Under the pieces are notes generated by a model. It made no database searches, was not told the origin of the DNA, and saw nothing but the letters and a program-made list of their open reading frames with translations. Shown here piece after piece: positions 45,120 through 58,890 of a DNA stretch of 64,000 nucleotides; within the stretch, counting starts at the first letter, position 1, and each line of letters opens with the position of its first letter. The position numbers and the translations under genes are program-made. This DNA is from Diadema setosum (taxonomy: Eukaryota > Echinodermata > Echinoidea > Diadematoida > Diadematidae), in assembly GCF_964275005.1 (NCBI RefSeq), contig NC_092688.1, forward strand, positions 25,832,934 through 25,896,933, given 5' to 3'.

Positions 45120-48100
45120 CTACACCAAGATAAGATCAGCATACATGGTAAATGCTACTGTATATTTGTTTTTCTCATCATTATCATATTTTTGCACAAC
45201 GTGGCTGCTGCAGGACAGAGAAAGCTAAATTTATCCTAATAGCATATCCTCAAAGTTTATCCCAAGAGTCTATCCGAAAAGTTCTCTGTGGAAAGCAGAT
45301 TATCAATTAATGTTTTAACCCCTATCCACTGATTATCATTTCTTGTCACAAAATCGTCAAAATGTCATACATTTGAAAGGCACTTAGATATCATATGACT
45401 AGTGAAATCAGAGTTGGAATGACTCCCGTGGTGTTTCTTTTTTGGACATGTTAATTTCTATAATACACAAAGGGTGCGTTTGAGCGCTCTTCTAAGGCGA
45501 ACTGTACTGTACCGTACCCCCACCAGAGGAGTGCTCAAATGCTCCTGAAGTGTACTGTACTGTACTGAACCAAGCCTAAAGTGGACCACTTCCTGATGTG
45601 CTCCAAAAGGGTACCGAAAGTGTACTAAAAGTTCACATGTGAGAATGCGTGTATCATGCACATACTGTACAACATAATGCTAGAGTTCATTCACTTTGTT
45701 CGGGACATCTCAAAGTAGTTCAAGTGCACCAGGCGAATGACCCTTTTGCTACAAAATGCATGACCCCCTCTAAAAATAACCCATGTTGTATGCTTTCTTA
45801 ACAGAGCACTCGAACCCTCCAAATCTGGCACATTTCAGTACAGTATGCTTTAGTTCAGTTCGTTTTGATTCGCTTTATTTAGAGCACTCAGGCGCACCCA
45901 AAGTGCGCTCTAAGAGTTGGGCCCTGGATTGTCATTGCAACTATGGGACTGCAAGTATTAAGCCTTGTAAGTAATGATGTCCAATATACACATGATATAA
46001 AGCAGTTTCATTTTATGTACGTCTCCACTGTGTTGTACAGTATCTCATGTTGAAAGTGCTCTGGAGTCTTGTGAGGTTTCACTAGGTGCTCTTTGTAATA
46101 GTAATGAATTCAAGTGGAAAGCTTTTGAACGTATTCAATAGATAACACGGAGAGGAACTATAGGGTACTCATGACAGAGTAGGCTATGCTCACATTAAGC
46201 ATGTATCATACGGAGGTGCATAATATAGCAAAAGAAGCATTTGATTCATGTGATATACAGGAGTTTCATTCTACATGTACATAAGATTTTGTTGGGTTGT
46301 GTATCATGTTGCAAGTGCTCTTGAGTCCAGTGAGGTTTCACTATAAAGTGTTCTCTGTTTAGTGATATAAGTGTCATATTTTTGGACACTCATGGTTCCA
46401 TAACTGCAAAAAGAGGAAGAAGAAAGGCCACTTTCATCCCATGTACTGGAAAATGATGCAGTCTTTGATAGCTTGCAGCAAACCGAGGACAGCCATGCTA
46501 CAGTAGATAAAGTTTATAGGTGCAACTATGTTTACAGAACCCAAGATGGCATAGGTTAAGGCCAATACATGCCCTCAAACTACTGGAATAGTTGTTCTTT
46601 TTGTGAGGGTTTAATTTTGGCAAATCAAACAATTTGACACCACTGCCCGCCCGAGGGATATCAACTCCATGCTATGACCCAAGAGCATGCTGCGATGATC
46701 ATAGCATGCAGTTTTGTCCACTGTTTTGACTTGACAGATTTGATTTAAATAAGATTTTGATTGGTCAACTGCAATCATTCCAGTCAGTTCACACATCAGG
46801 CACTGGTAAAGATATTTGCAATGTGATTGCATTGGAGAAGGGTCACCTCTTGCATCAATGGAAGCAAAGTGATTAACAGTACATGGACATACATAGTGTA
46901 CAAGACTGTATATACCACACACTGGCCAAAAAAAAAGAAGACATTTCAATACTATCAGACAGTTTGGATACTATGAGGCTGCAGACAATCTTTTTGTTTA
47001 ATTCGTGCCCCAAATTTCATCCAATCAGAATTGAGGATTCATTAAGTGAGGTACATAAAGTGGTCAATACTGACAGTAAGCATGCATAAAAGGAGGTGCA
47101 TGCAGAGCAAGGAAGGCATTTGAATTGATTTATGGCGTGTGACTAGAGCAGAAACCGATGAGTCCCTTTACCTTTAAGTCTTGATGAGATCATATCCACT
47201 ATCCCGGCAATATTCTCAGCAGTGGGGTCAAATTCTTCAATCTTCTTGATCAAATCAGGACCAACAAACTAGGGAGAAAAAAAACAAAAACAAAACAAAC
47301 CATTACGACCATCTGATTCCAATATCTGATATACATGACAAGTGCAGACCAATTTTTTTTTTTTTTTTTTCATCAATGACAAAGTACAAAGACACTGACA
47401 CAGGAATGACTTTAATCTGACACAATCTATCTGTGGTCTGATAACATATAACTACAAGTGTAGTTTTGGTTGTTTTATTTGCTGGTGCTTTGTTTTGCCT
47501 TTTAGAGTGCTCTTCAGAAAATAGAAAATGAATGTTCCACTTTCTTTTAGAGTGCTGGAAGAAGGTAGAAATTGAATGTCCCACTTCCTTTACTTCATGA
47601 CTGAGATTTGTTAGTGCAGTATGGCAGGATGGCATCGAGGTCTGGGAAACCCTCATCCAAACTTACAGATACACAGATACATGTGTAAAAGAAAATTAAT
47701 ACAGTTGTCACTGATTGTATCTTGCAAGCATTTTCCCACTTAAGTATCTTTTGCAGCAGAGATCCCAAAACAGAACAACAACCAAAAAAAAAAAAAAAAA
47801 AATGACAGTGATCTGTTATCTTCTCTGAATAACACGTCATAAATGGATCAATCAGTTGAATATAAAAGCAAGTGTGAAAGGCTTTCAAGTAAGATTACAA
47901 ATAGACACACTGATTTCATCATTTGCACAAACATGTAAAGACACTAATTTCACTCACATATATCTAAATATATACACATATTGTGAGTCTTGAGAATAAT
48001 GTGGATTTAATCTTGCTACTAATTTCATGGTTGCCTCATATAAACCTTGCGTGTTTGTAGCAAACGTGGCTTTGTCTTTCTTGGCATCTGCCAACCTACC

Positions 48101-51100
48101 ACCCCCCCCCCCCCATCTCACCACCATCACCCCACCATACCTGTTTGCACATGTTCCAAGAGTCCAGCTCACCCTCCTCATATTTCTCCCGGTAGAAGAG
48201 GGCAAGGACGGAGACCAGGATGTTGTGGATGACCTTGGGCGGGTCCTTGTAGCTCTTGAGCTCGGCGAAGGCCTGGGCGTTGAGCTTACTGACCGTGTCC
48301 CGAAGGTCAGTCAGCATGATGCGGTCAAACATGATGTCGATGCGCGACTCCTCCGACCCCTTCTCAGCCTCTGCACGGATTACCAAAAACAAAGGTAAAA
48401 CAACAGCTGATAATACAGTAATTGAGGAGAGGTAGTATACAGAATCCTTGCATAAGGTCTTAATAAACCTACAAAGCTAGCTACATCTCAAGCAACTACT
48501 TTTGTAATTTACTTCTTATTATTGGTTGCATTATGTCTGAAATGTGATTTGGAGGCATCGGTTCATCTTTTGTAAATGTACACAAAACTTTCCCGTTTGA
48601 ACTCTGCACACAATGTTTTTATATAGCTTTTTTTTTTTTGCTTCAAAATAAGAGTGAATTGTTGTACCTTCTTCCACGTATATATCAGTCTTCATTGCCC
48701 CTAATGTATGCTTTTGGTCCTAAGGATGCCAAGCTTTGCTAGGAACTCCATACACTACTTATCTTCAGTAAAATGAAATGTGTCTTTGTATCTAACAGGA
48801 CAGTACACTGCACTTGAGACTGACATATCAGCTACAAAGTAAACACAGTTTGATACTATGGCGCCTACTGCCATTAAAAAGGATCGTTGATACCCATCTC
48901 ATGCATTGATAACAAAATGGAAATGACTGAATACACAATGACATTTCTATGGAGGCAGTAGTGTTCTGCATTTTGGGGGCTTGAACACACAGCCAACAGG
49001 CTACGCATTGCAACCACATCACCTAGCACTTAATCACTCGAAAATTATTGAAACATGCACTTACCCAAGACGATGTTCTTGTCTGCACCAGCTGACTCGT
49101 TGGACACCTCCTTGTGGGCTGCCTGCAGAAGCTTCAGCATGCGCTGCACCTCCTTGTTCTCATGGCCAGGCAGCTGCTTGAGGTCCCCAATGCTGAGGTC
49201 CACCAGGGCCACACAGCGGCCCTCTGTGTCCCTCAGGGGGAAGGCCAGGTGCCGCTGACCGTAGGCGTCCGCTGTCACCGTCTCCGAGTTGTCCACACAC
49301 TTGAAGAGGTAGTCCCTGATGGGTTAGAGGCGAAATTAACATAAAAATTCAATAAAATGGTGAAATTTTAGTTGGTACATCTGCTCCTGAGTACCAGCAC
49401 CTGCATCATACTCTTCATGATCTTGGGGATTTTGCTGCTCAAGTGCACACTTTTTTCTTTGCAATAAACTATCTGTAACTGTCTTGTTGTGCCAGGTCAC
49501 ATTTGACTCTGACAAACCAATGCCCTTACCTGAAGAGGTTCTCCTTGCGCTCCAGTCTGGGAGGGCGATCGTGGACGGTGATGGTTCCTTTTCGGTCAGT
49601 GGTGATCATCTTTCTCAGAACAAAGTCATCAATCTACCGAGCAAAGGAGATCATTCAAACATTAGAGGGGCAGGTTACAAGAATAGACAATTAGGAAGGA
49701 GACAGAGATCAATTTCATAGCAACAACAACAAACTCACTTCTACAAGAAAAAGAGCAATGTTAGAGTATGATGCAACAATTTAACAATTGCTGTGAAAAT
49801 AAGCCTTCAGAACATCCCAACAAGGTTTATATTTGTTTCATTTTTAGTTAGCACTAAACCATCATCATCCATTCACAAGAAACTTACTGAATAGCTACGA
49901 TTAACTTTCACATCCTCCATCATTTAGCAGAGATAACTTGTTCTGTTTACTGCACGGCTTAGACAGAATCACATGCTAACAGAAATGAGTGCTGTTGGTA
50001 GACTTGACAGTTAAAGAGGATATAAATACCTGGCACACCATAATACTAATTGTTTGTAGTGGTAAACTGCCATGCAGAGAGGGCATTCCAGTCACATCAA
50101 TGCACATACATAACTAAAATGAAATATGTCCTTGCAAAGAGGAGAACTGAGACTCTTCTACAATGCTATGAACTTGCCAACATGCTTTAATCAACTGTTG
50201 TGCACTCCATATTATTATGATTCACAAACACTACCTTTGATAGAAACAGACAGGAAAGACCCCATGAAGGAATGCCATGAGCAATTCTCTTGTACGACTT
50301 TGCGCATGCCTCTGATGTACAGTTGTGATGTGCAATAGTGTCTCAGGTGAACAAACTCTAAAAGCTTTATGTTAGTGGGCTTCAAATAATTTTTTACCCC
50401 TGCAAACCATGCTTTATTACAACTGTAGGAACTGATTCATTCATGCGCATGAACATCCCAGAACACATGTTTCCCATCATGCCCAGAATTCTATACTTTC
50501 TGTGGTTTGATGCTATATGTGTTTACTACAATTTTTCTTTTTTTTTTTTCTCTCTCTCTCTTTTTTTTTGGGGGGGATTAAATACTAATAGTATTTAACA
50601 AGACAGAATAACAACTTCTCTTGTATTTGTGATCCATTTTGTTCACAGACTACTGTGTATTTTGGTTGCTGAATTATCAAAAGCTTTGTGATAACTAAAT
50701 TTGTATGTGATCCTTGCGTTAGCAACACACATTTGAGAAGATTACAGATAGCGTTCAGGTCTCAGATTGGCAAAGGTTTGCATTTTTCTCTGATATTGTG
50801 CATGTCTAAAGAATTCAACCAGTTCCAATATAATTTTTGCCCAAAATGCAGAGTTGCCAATTTGCTGTGGACAAGAATATAGTTTTGCAGAAATAATATC
50901 CCAGGACTTGATGGGTTATAGTGTCTTTATAAAACAATGAAGCACATCCTAATCAAATGATTTGTTGAGAGCGTAAATATGACCAGGCATTTGTTTTGCC
51001 AAACACATGACTTTGCTTATTTACCATTTTCACATTGCAATGGTGACCGGATGAGATTTCACATTTACTTGCAAAAATGGCTGCCTCAGAATCTAAAAGA

Positions 51101-54100
51101 TCTACACTGGAAGTTATTTGATGACAAGGATCTGCTTCATCATTTTATAGAAAACAAGCAATACACATCATTTTGTTTGGGCATTGTGATTACCAACACT
51201 TTGTACCTTTGAAACAGTCCAAAACGCATTTGGCTGTTGCCCCAGGCATGTTAGACTATTCCAAAGGAACCATGTGTGGGTAAGTCTCAATCATGAACTC
51301 CCTGATCATGTGTATTATTTGTAGACAAGTACATGAATTCCTGTTTCATCTTTGAGGCATGACATCACACGAATGTGGCAAAGTTTGCAGATGTTTTGCA
51401 ATGACCGCTCACACTGACCTTCTTGGATGACTCTTCCATGAAGAAAAAGATGTTTTTCTTCGTCTGATTGAGCAGACGTGGCCTTCGCAATTCATATTCC
51501 TAAAAATCGCACCACCCCAGTGATTTACATAGCACATGCAGTGAGGGGACATTCAGTACCAACACAACAAAATACACAGATGCATTAACAGATAGACAAG
51601 GAGTGCATGTCACAAACACAAATAACGAGTGAAAACAGGAGAGAAGAGAAACATATTGTGCAAAGTGAGATTTCTAGAAAAAGACAGAAAGCAACGGTTA
51701 AGTGCTGAAATAAAGAGATTAGTCTGAATAGCACAGAAGAAAGTCTAACTGTTATGCTTAATGTTACTTTTTTTCATATTTTCACTAACATCCCATGCAA
51801 GTAAGCATTTAAACAATCTAAAAACCTATAACATGCATAATAATAATAATAATAATAATAGCATGTTTTTATATAGTGCATTTCACACTTGTTAATTATC
51901 TCAATCTGCATCACAGATCATCATGCATATATCAATCTTACTATATATTCCTTCTCCTTCATTTCCGTAAATATTCCACGGCTTATGACCCTGAACATTG
52001 TGGCAGATAACTTGAGTGCAAGAAGCCTATGAGAATAAGTTCTAAAGAGAACATTATCATATCAGTGCAATTAATTGATATAAATGTCATATCTGAAAGA
52101 CTTTCAATGGTGTCACTGAACAGCATTGTCCCCACAGCTCTTAACTTTCTTTTCTTCCCAAATACCAGCAGCTCTCTCCTGAACCTCCTCTCGTATCATT
52201 TATTTTTCCCCTTACTTGCATGTACAACCTGCATTTCTCTTTACTATTTTTCCTTAGCATGTAAAAGCACTTTCCCCCTCTTCTTCTTTATACATATGTA
52301 CTTCTGTTTTTTGCACACAAATAAAGCAGACAAGCAAAAGCCACCCATCAAGGAAAGAGGATAATAAAGCAGACCTCTGTATATTGCACCATTATGACTG
52401 TGACAATGACAGAAATATGCCATACCGTGTCTTTGTGACTGGCAAACAAAATGTAATATACATCCATGCAGTACGACCACTAGTATGTCACAAAACAAGT
52501 GCTAGTAGGCTGCAACTGCAGAACATGACAGAATCATTGTGGCTTTAAAGGTGCAAAAAATATTGAGAACAGGAAGGTGCTTCCAGTGCATGCAAGAAAT
52601 GAAGAAAACAGCTTACGTTGTTGTTTGAAAGGGGCTGAGAAGAAGCTAGAAGTATGGTGGGAAAATATTTAACAGACAAGTTGAAAATTCATAGGAAAGC
52701 TACCTGATTTGTTAATTTGTTAGCACTCAATAGATAATGAAATGAAAATGACATGTTAGATGGAATTGTGCACTTATTCAGTTACCAGAATTTCAAAATA
52801 AAGAGAAAAGACTGAAACGAAAAAGTTTGATGGATAAAGAAAAGCCACGATAGTGTGAAATACATTCAAGTTTATAGAAAATCATTGCAGAAAAATTGAC
52901 ATGGTAGGATATGAAAGGTACCTTATCGTCAGGTTCAACCATGAAAACGTTGATTTCCAGCACATGCGGGCTTCTACGATGAATCCAGGACACGGCACTC
53001 TCTGCGATGCGCAGCGTCTTGCGTCTGACGTCCACATACTGGTAAGCTGTGGCAAATGCCTTGGCCACACCCTGTTACAAGTCATAAAAACAGATCACAG
53101 AAATTCTCACACCCCTGTTTACTATGCAATGAATTTTACAAAATTAGAAGTTGATCCAGTGTTGAAATTATCACTCTCCAAGCACTGAGCAAATTATTTG
53201 ACTTATTGGTACCATGATTACCTTAACAAAACAGCTGAATTGCAGAGTTTCCCATTCTAAAAGCAGAAACTAACATGCAATGTATATATCATAACAATGA
53301 TGTTTACATTCCATTGAACTTTTATTTACCTGCCTACTTATAATTCCTTTCTCTATACCACAGTAATTTTGGTTTGTTTGTTTGTTTGTTTGTTTGTTTG
53401 TTGTTGTTGTTTTTTCTGGAGCTCACCAACATGACAGGATGACACAATTCAGTTACTTCATATATCTCCTGATACAGTGGGAGTGTTGAGGTCTCACCTG
53501 GAAAAAGCTGATTTCGTGCGTGATGAAGATGCTCTTGTCGTGGGGGTCGTTGAGAGTGTCGATGCCCATCAAGCCAAACACCCTCTTCCTGAAGTCCTTC
53601 AGTGGGATGACGAGGAACGAACCCTGGCGGTCCTGCAAATGGATAAAGAGAACACACTTGTAAAGATATGGACGTAATTTCCCCCATGGCGGTGGTCACA
53701 AGTAATATTTATTATAGACGATAACTACTTCACAGATATAATGATAATGATAAGAATGATAATAGTAAATTTCAAGTAGTAGTAGTACTTATTGATGTTG
53801 TTACTTCCTTTATTTTCATTACTGTTATCATTATCGTATGCATAATGCAAAGTGTAGCTACATCTCAAATAGCTGGATCATTATTGAACTTTGCTGACCT
53901 ATAGGGATCTCTCGTTTCATATCAAGACATAAACATGAATACATTTTGGATACAGTGACCACACAAATGATAATTGGGTCATGCTGCTATGTAGTTTGAA
54001 TAGACTTTCTTTGTTTGTAATTCAAAAGTTTGAAAGGTTTTTATGAGTCAACTTGCATATTATAATATCAATTGTTCTTGAGATTGTTTTTTTTTTTCTC

Positions 54101-56583
54101 TCTCTCCTTGAGAGGTCTACACTTGTGCTCTAACATCTACCATAAATATCACATATTTTTGGTGATGTATCAGAGTTGGGCATTCTGTATTGTTTCAAAG
54201 CCAGTTCTTTATTAGTCATCGCAGTTGAAATAGATTTGATTATGCTTGATACTACTAAGGTTAGATCTCCATCATTACAGACATTTCACACATTTTTAGA
54301 CAAACAATTTGTGCACAGATATAAGAATCTGATAAGCCAGTGAACCAAAACTTGATAGAATAAGAAAATTACCTATTTGGTGCAAATATTGATACAAAAG
54401 CAAAAATGAGTAAGCTTTCCTACTGTGATTTGCAATCTAAAAGAGCAGCTAAACAATGCCATGAAGATACATAAGTGTACTACTTTAAATATTGTACAAC
54501 ACAGTTGAACCATGAACCACTGAGTATGTCTTTCTTTGCAGTCTAACTACTGGTGAAACATGACTTCACTGTGTACAATGTAAAAGAGAAATCATCTTCT
54601 AAGAAGAGAAATCAGAACAGATGTGTGGACAGTGATGTGCTTGCATACAGACAAAAGAACACGTAGGAGGGAAGTAGAAAATAATATAATTGTGCATAGT
54701 AAAGACTAAAATCAATACAATGAGTGTATTAATTCAAAGGAGTATAAACATTTTAAAGTGCTGAATTGGGTGCCATAAAAAAAGTACATATAGTGAGTGA
54801 TGACATGAATATACTGGTGACCGGTTATTACCACACATGGTTGCCCAATGGAATGAGTGACATGACTGATATTCATTGCATGTTGAATTACCACAACTCT
54901 TCATTGCAGAAGAATAAATCTCACACTCTACAAACAACACAATATTAGACATGAACAACAGACAGTTTGAGCAACATGGGCCAGAAACTGAAAAGATGTA
55001 TTGACTATCTGAATGTATTCCAGGTGTCTAATATGACATCTAAGTTTCGGGTCAAATGATTCTAGTTTTTAACTTTGTCTGCACAATATTTCTCATTTGT
55101 TGTGAGTGCGTAAAGAGAGATGAATAATTCTAATCGTAACTTCGCCAAAATCATGAGAGCTATAATGCTACTAGGAACAGCAAATCCTGTATGTCAGCAC
55201 TTAAATGCAATTCAAGAAATGTTTCAGTTTTTATTGTTGGAGCAAAAAAAAAAAAAAAAAAAATGAATAAAGATAAAAATCTTGCAAAGGTATGTGAAAT
55301 CCACACAATAGAGGTATTTTAGGGTTCCTAGTCTTCTTCATAATACTTGTGGAGTTTTTGCTCAAACTGTTATAGGATGCTTCAATTCACCCATGTTTGT
55401 ATGTTGTTTTTTTTATTGGCAGCAACTGTACTTTACATTCTCAATTTGATGAAATTACCACATCACAGGCAACAAGCACCTCCTTGCTATAAACAGAATT
55501 GTGTCTTTGATAAACACCAAACAAACATATGAGATTAGCCTTCTGATCAGCTCTTCTTTATGAGTATTATGTATTTCTACAGAGTCTACCAAGTGAGGCC
55601 TAATACAAAAATTCATTTTGTTTTGAGTTTAATTTTCTTGCAGAGGAAGGCAAGAAAATTCAGTTTGGGTTATAGCTTAGTGTCCTTCCCTCATTTTTGT
55701 TGGGTAATTGAATGGATGGCACTTTGCACTTGTCTCCTAGTGTTCTTACTCACAAAAGAGACCTAGACATGACATAACTGGGAAAAAAAAGACATTTAGA
55801 CCAATATGGATAGACAATGAAAAGACACTGTCTGCTGTGTCTTGACTACCATGATAACGCAACACTGTGACAATTAAAACACTATAACATGGCTTTACAA
55901 TGGTCAACTTCTCTTAGAGATGTAAAAGGCATTTAAAGATATGTGCAAAATGACAAACAGTGAGGAAAAAAAAGGATTACCAAATATATTGTCATCTACA
56001 TTTATAAACAGATATCACAATGTACTACCTTAAGTTGGGCTGTTATCAATGTGAAACACTACACAACATGACAAACGTTGGCTGAAAGCCATGGATTTAT
56101 TTAAAACAACCAAAGAAGTAAATCTAAAGAGTGTTCAAACTTTAAAGTCGCTGACGTGGCTTTATCTAATGCTTTTCGGATAATGATACCATTGCAAAGG
56201 GCCACCATGTATACAAAACAAGACCAAACAAAACAAAAGTTAAACAAGTTATTAACTCACTGCATCAGCCCTGAGCCAAACATACATTGAAATGCAAGTT
56301 AGAAACTTGCATTTGCTTTGTTTTTAGTCATTGGTTAATTCAAGACTCTGTCTTGCTTTGTTTGATTTTACTGCATTGTTTGAATTTGATTTGTATGCAG
56401 GCCCTCCGTAACAGTGTGGTGGGTAACTGCAGACAGACGTGGGCTCTTGTGTCAAATCAGTAGTAACACACCCACACATCACAGCAAATCTCGGTCTCTT
56501 CTACTGGAATTCAAAACGAGTCACACCAACGATTCACTTACTCTGGCTGGATCATAATCATCTATGGATATCTTCTTGTATTT
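44938..56583 (-). CDS. Tandem-GAF, dynein-stalk-like protein (3' nine exons, 423 aa seen)
   Basis: Nine minus-strand exons join in frame to a TAG stop at 44938-44940; the 5' part lies upstream beyond recognition. Local residues about 19-75 (SFLVIPLKD…[10 protein letters not shown]…[19 protein letters not shown]) look like the C-terminal half of a GAF domain. About 76-240 forms a second GAF-like module: [12 protein letters not shown] as an early strand, then [20 protein letters not shown] and the [14 protein letters not shown] helix. From about 256 to 410, [29 protein letters not shown], a stretch around KIEEFDP-x-x-ENIAGI and NLYNWAFVC follow the order seen in the dynein heavy-chain stalk and microtubule-binding region. 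The Pro/Lys-rich tail ends in ALEQ. This fits a ciliary protein such as EFCAB5, but I cannot confirm that name. The gene converges on the dehydrogenase gene. Confidence 0.8.
45120..47171 (-). other. GAF gene last intron
   Basis: 2.05 kb. Holds the inverted-terminal element at 45472-45899. The rest is AT-rich with no recognised feature. Confidence 0.6.
45472..45899. mobile_element. GGGTGCG-ended MITE
   Basis: Ends GGGTGCGTTTGAGCGCTCTT and its imperfect inverse AGAGCACTCAGGCGCACCC. The interior repeats GTGTACTGTACTGTACTG. No transposase frame. Confidence 0.65.
47172..47268 (-). CDS. GAF gene exon, 97 nt
   Basis: Acceptor TCTCCCTAG, donor GTAAAG. Encodes [20 protein letters not shown] to SSRLK. 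Its F…L…-FD-x-x-x-x-x-NI pattern continues the dynein-like order. Confidence 0.88.
48141..48370 (-). CDS. GAF gene exon, start of dynein-stalk-like region
   Basis: Acceptor CCGTGCAG, donor GTATGG. Encodes [18 protein letters not shown], then [20 protein letters not shown] and [13 protein letters not shown]-x-x-x-PP-x-x-V…L…SW-x-x-x-K matches the dynein heavy-chain IKS-x-x-x-PP…SW-x-x-AK pattern. Confidence 0.9.
49065..49315 (-). CDS. GAF gene exon, GAF2 core
   Basis: Acceptor ACCCATCAG, donor GTAAGT. Encodes [13 protein letters not shown], then [20 protein letters not shown] and a helix [22 protein letters not shown]-rich third positions contrast with the introns. Confidence 0.9.
49530..49633 (-). 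CDS. GAF gene exon, 104 nt
   Basis: Acceptor GCTCGGTAG, donor GTAAGG. Encodes [20 protein letters not shown] to RKENLF plus a split Arg codon. Confidence 0.88.
49634..51418 (-). other. GAF gene intron
   Basis: 1.8 kb, AT-rich with a CT/T/G run at about 50528-50577. No exon or RNA recognised. Confidence 0.5.
51419..51499 (-). CDS. GAF gene exon, 27 codons
   Basis: Acceptor ATTTTTAG, donor GTCAGT. Encodes [20 protein letters not shown] to EESSKK, phase 0 both ends. Confidence 0.85.
51500..52921 (-). other. GAF gene intron with (AAT)n-linked repeat
   Basis: (AAT)n then TTTATATAGTGCATTTC at about 51838-51890. The rest has only chance frames. Confidence 0.5.
52922..53071 (-). CDS. GAF gene exon, GAF1 end and GAF2 start
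   Basis: Acceptor TTGTAACAG, donor GTACCT. 50 codons: [20 protein letters not shown] to [10 protein letters not shown] linker helix joins the two modules. Confidence 0.88.
53498..53632 (-). CDS. GAF gene exon, GAF1 core
   Basis: Acceptor ATTTGCAG, donor GTGAGA. 45 codons, phase 0: [20 protein letters not shown] to EISFFQ. The hydrophobic strand, turn, strand (FLVIPLKD then VFGLMGIDT) is typical of GAF cores. A (TTTG)n run lies in the next intron at about 53371-53401. Confidence 0.88.
53633..56541 (-). other. GAF gene intron
   Basis: 2.9 kb, AT-rich. Contains a poly-A tract at about 55243-55262. No exon or repeat family recognised. Confidence 0.5.
56542..56583 (-). CDS. GAF gene, 42-nt microexon (first exon seen)
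   Basis: Minus-strand acceptor GCTGCTCAG and donor GTAAGT enclose [14 protein letters not shown], 14 codons in phase 0. It joins directly in frame to the GAF exon at 53632. The link is inferred from splice sites and phase; there is no other support. Confidence 0.6.
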
Positions 56584-56900
56584 CTGAGCAGCGTGCAATA
56601 GAGTGCAAAATTGCAACAGTGATAACAAAAAAATGAAAAATGACCAAAAAAAAAAAACAACAACATAAAAAGTAAAGGCAAAAGGCATTCTATCACGACT
56701 GTGATGCAGGCATACATATGCTCGCATCACTCATCGAGGGGAAAGAATGAACATACACCGAATACGTGAAAATAACAAAATAAATATTTCCAAAAAAATA
56801 AACAAATAAAGAGGCAGTCTTGATGCGCTTTACATCAGAAGATGAGATAATGGTAAGCTTTCACCTGACAAGCACAGTGCATAAAATGAACCCCACCAAA

Positions 56901-56934
<34 letters not shown>

Positions 56935-58436
56935 AGGGAAAGAGAGAAGAGAGCTATATCGGACACAGACTGCATCAGACACTACGCGTGCAGGTGGATC
57001 GGCTTACCCTATGCCTCTGCCTTAAGGACTGGTTTTTGAGAAAGGATTTTGCGAGAGATCGTGACATGAGAAAAATGTCTTAGCATGCGAGAGGAATGCA
57101 ACTCATGGTATGGGGGTGGGGTGGGGTGATAAATGCGAGAGTGGGTCTGGGTTCAGAGAGCACTGGCACTTGAATGAAAAAAAAAAAATGTATTGTAGCT
57201 TGCATTACAATACTGGACACTCCCACAGTTGCACCTGTGTAGCTTTTAGTATTGCAAAGTGCTGCCTTTCTAGTGGCAAAAATCCTACTTGCTCTATTGC
57301 AATGAGACACAAAATGTTGGATTTGCTCCCAGAAATGAGACCACGAAAGATTCATATCACATTTGAGAGATAGGATAGTTATAATGTCTACACCAATGGT
57401 CCACATGATGGAGATACTGACCATGACTCAGACAGATTTAACATATGGCAGAATAGAATGAGGTCAAAACTATAAACTGATGACTGATGATTGTGCAATA
57501 ATGCCAATACATGGTCCATTGCAAAAGATTTCATGACAGGTGTTTCATGGGGAAAAAAAAGTCTACCTGCTCAAAAAAAAAAAAAAAAAAAAAAAAATGA
57601 TGATGACCATGATGATAAGGGTGGTAATTATAATAATAACAATAATAATAATGATTTTTAAAAGTAGTAACTAAAGTCTTGAAAAAATGTAAAAGATAGA
57701 ATTATATGTTCAACAATGTTGCACAGAGAAAAAAAAAAAATTAAAGTATTTCCATTCTGCTTATCTTTCCAACCAACATTCATTCTTACATGTGTCTCAA
57801 TTATTGATATCTGACTGACATACCTCTTAACAAAAGGATCAACGTTACTCCGTGGAATTCTCAATGACAAGCAATACGTACACTTCACCACTGTTCCCTA
57901 ATATGTTGGTGCATATCCCATAATAAAACCAGTGTGCACCCAAATGTTTGTGTTCCTGATTTGCACATTGGGAGTACAATGCTGATGTCAAGTTGTAAGA
58001 CAATCTTTTCCTCTATAAAATGTATAAAGTCCACATTAAAGTCAATGCATACAATAAACATTGTGATTGAATTACCATGATATTGCTAGTTTTCTCATTT
58101 TTAGGCTATTTGAATCAACATAGCCATGATAAGCTATCAAATTGTCTTTGAAGACAAGTTTGCTGAAAGTACAGCTTCTACACAAAATCTTGTCATCAAT
58201 AGCATCTTGCGAGTAATTTTCATCCACAAGATGCTATACATATGCGCACTCCGGGAACACAATGTTTCTCAAGCCATTCCACAAGAAATACCCATCACAT
58301 TTCAGATCCCATTCAGTAAACACCTACATACCACATCCTACTACCATACACCCATGGTCCCCATAAAAAAAAAGTGAAAACAAAATAAAAAATATCTGCC
58401 ACTATCACGCATAACTGTAGTTGCCATGGTAACAAC
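56584..58436. other. Upstream intron or intergenic sequence
   Basis: (AG)n at about 56899-56935, poly-A runs at 57574-57597 and 57729-57740, and an (AAT)n tract at about 57630-57655. No further exon of the GAF gene could be recognised. Confidence 0.5.
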
Positions 58437-58805
58437 CAGGGTGGTCCACAAGGGGTTTGAGCATGTTGTTGCCACACACTAAAATTCTTGTGCAACATCC
58501 TCAAAAGCCAACAACATGCTATGCAACATCCTTGAGAATTGGCAACATGCTCAAAATAAGATGTAATCAAACACATGAAAAACATAATATGCAAATCTTG
58601 AGAAACATCAAACTACTTAGAAAATTTGTGTGCAAAACATGAGTCAGAACATCAAACATAAGCAGTACCAAAGCAGTACCATGGAAAATAAATTGTGAAA
58701 TATTGCGCGCACTCGTGAAGTGCACTCTGCACACATGGAATTTCCATAATATTCTCACATTCAGAGCTGGCAACATGCTCAAATTTCAAGTTGTGGACCA
58801 CCCTG
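58437..58805. mobile_element. CAGGGTGGTCCACAA-ended MITE
   Basis: Begins CAGGGTGGTCCACAAGGGG and ends with the inverse TTGTGGACCACCCTG. The motif GCAACATGCTCAAA recurs several times inside. The CAGGG ends suggest a hAT relation, but a clear 8-bp target duplication was not found. Confidence 0.7.
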
Positions 58806-58890
58806 AACATCTGATATACTCAAAGGTGATTGTCTGTTACCCAGCTGCTAATGTGGAAACTTGCATGTCTTGAATATCTTGCGAATTCTA

